Below, one piece after another: positions 6,393-6,801 of a stretch of DNA of 6,801 bases. Both the position numbers and the translations under genes were made by a program. The DNA comes from Pseudomonadota bacterium (GTDB taxonomy: Bacteria; Pseudomonadota; Alphaproteobacteria; Sphingomonadales; Sphingomonadaceae), in contig JAFAEZ010000160.1 in NCBI GenBank assembly GCA_023423775.1, positions 1 to 6,801 on the forward strand, written 5' to 3'. Positions within the stretch are counted from its first letter, which is position 1; each line of letters begins with the position of its first letter. Below the pieces are notes generated by a model, which worked only from the letters and a program-made list of their open reading frames with translations, had not been told where the DNA came from and searched no databases.

Positions 6393-6692
6393 GTGGGAAC
6401 AAGCCTGAAAGGCGCCGTCTTCCTAATGGAGAGCCGGCTCACTGATGCGGCGCGGGGCGATGCCAACGCGCTTTACGAACTGGGGGTCGCTTATTCGACC
6501 GGAAGCGGCGGCACCGATATCGACCTTATCGAAGCGCATAAATGGTTCAACCTGGCGGCGCTCAACGGCAGCCGCCTGGCCCAGGAAGCGCGCGCCGAAG
6601 TAGCCGACGAGATGACCGCCCGGGAGATTGCCGAGGCGCAGCGCCAGGCCCGGTCCTGGCTCAGCGCGACGGCCAGCCGCCGCGCCGCCTGA
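6393..6692 (+). CDS. Small single-Sel1-repeat protein
   Basis: The 99-residue product has one Sel1-like (TPR-related) repeat at about 24-60: DANALYELGVAYSTGSGG then DLIEAHKWFNLAALNGS. A predicted helical, charged region (EEMTA-like, about 70-90) follows, and the tail is Ala/Arg-rich. Sel1 repeats are alpha-alpha hairpins that usually bind other proteins; one repeat alone suggests a small adaptor or a partner-dependent fold. No signal peptide or membrane helix is seen, so it is probably cytoplasmic. The GTG at 6393 is favoured because AAGGGG (6379-6384) lies eight bases upstream. The ATG at 6426 (88 residues, MESRLTDAARGDA) is a real alternative: the repeat begins after it, although its only SD-like AAAGG is 13 bases away. 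Similar short Sel1 proteins occur in sphingomonads, from memory. Function unknown. Confidence 0.82.
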   Translation: MGTSLKGAVFLMESRLTDAARGDANALYELGVAYSTGSGGTDIDLIEAHKWFNLAALNGSRLAQEARAEVADEMTAREIAEAQRQARSWLSATASRRAA

Positions 6693-6699
6693 ACCGGGC

Positions 6700-6729
6700 C
6701 GAGCCGAAGCCCTATTGGGCAGCGGCTCG
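6700..6729. terminator. Nested hairpin between convergent genes, possible bidirectional terminator
   Basis: CGAGCCG (6700-6706) pairs with CGGCTCG (6723-6729). Inside, after an AA/AG mismatch, GCCC (6709-6712) pairs with GGGC (6717-6720) around a TATT loop. The total is 11 pairs in 30 bases. It starts seven bases after the Sel1 gene's stop and covers the stop codon of the facing gene. No T-tract follows on either strand, so it would be an imperfect intrinsic terminator or an mRNA 3'-end stabiliser. Confidence 0.5.
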
Positions 6730-6801
6730 CGCTGGCGGCATGCCGTCGCGATATTTCTCGAACCAGGCGAGGATGGCCGCCGCCTTCGCGCCGCTTTGCG
6801 A
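6712..6801 (-). CDS. C-terminal 29 residues of an unidentified protein (5' end outside window)
   Basis: On the minus strand a frame enters from the window edge and ends at a TAG (6714-6712). The visible part reads AAAILAWFEKYRDGMPP in its middle and ends in ARAAAQ. Codon third positions are mostly G or C, consistent with coding. I do not recognise the family, and 29 residues are too few to assign one. It converges on the Sel1 gene with 19 bases between the two stops. Confidence 0.55.
   Translation of the reverse strand, partial: SQSGAKAAAILAWFEKYRDGMPPARAAAQ

Noticed and set aside
6386..6445. ATG at 6386 as the Sel1 gene start
   Set aside because: It is in a different frame from the Sel1 coding sequence and reaches a TGA after 19 codons.
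1..6801. Mobile element, CRISPR array, tRNA or defence system
   Set aside because: I found no transposase or integrase motifs, terminal repeats, spacer-repeat pattern or tRNA-like fold. Nearly all bases belong to ordinary genes with uniform composition.

Overview
The window looks like chromosomal DNA from an alphaproteobacterium, most probably a sphingomonad (Sphingomonas or a close relative). The DNA is GC-rich with strongly G/C-biased third codon positions. It carries MipZ, the alphaproteobacterial division-site ATPase, and a PgmG-type phosphoglucomutase/phosphomannomutase whose C-terminal signature (RASNTQD) I associate with sphingomonads. The taxonomic call comes from protein resemblance by eye, not from a search.

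Layout. (1) Bases 1-348 are the 3' end of a plus-strand gene whose protein has at least six perfect copies of the nine-residue unit DDDAGKPGK and a short non-repetitive tail. (2) Bases 401-2734 encode a membrane c-di-GMP enzyme: periplasmic CHASE2 sensor, three membrane helices, a GGDEF domain with a destroyed active site, and an EAL phosphodiesterase domain with every recognisable catalytic residue. (3) Bases 5372-2731 hold a compact minus-strand operon: mipZ, a membrane-anchored J-domain gene starting within the mipZ stop codon (TGATG), and pgmG 27 bases later. The last base of pgmG lies inside the phosphodiesterase stop region, the two convergent genes sharing the palindrome CTAG. (4) A 92-bp divergent intergenic region separates mipZ from panC (5465-6301), which encodes pantothenate synthetase. 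(5) A 91-bp gap with a CtrA-like half-site and a 9-bp perfect inverted repeat precedes a small single-Sel1-repeat protein gene (6393-6692). (6) The last 90 bases are the C-terminal end of an unidentified minus-strand gene, separated from the Sel1 gene by a nested hairpin.

Together, the genes are mostly housekeeping: division-plane placement (mipZ), chaperone partnering at the membrane (J-domain protein), sugar-phosphate supply for surface polysaccharide (pgmG) and coenzyme A precursor synthesis (panC). The phosphodiesterase adds surface-sensing c-di-GMP control. I see no mobile element, CRISPR array, tRNA, rRNA or defence system, and no convincing wholly new system. The parts that deserve a second look are the perfect protein repeat, the degenerate-GGDEF sensor, the hairpin that may cover the Sel1 gene's ribosome binding site, and the recurrence of hairpins with stop codons in their loops at both convergent gene junctions.
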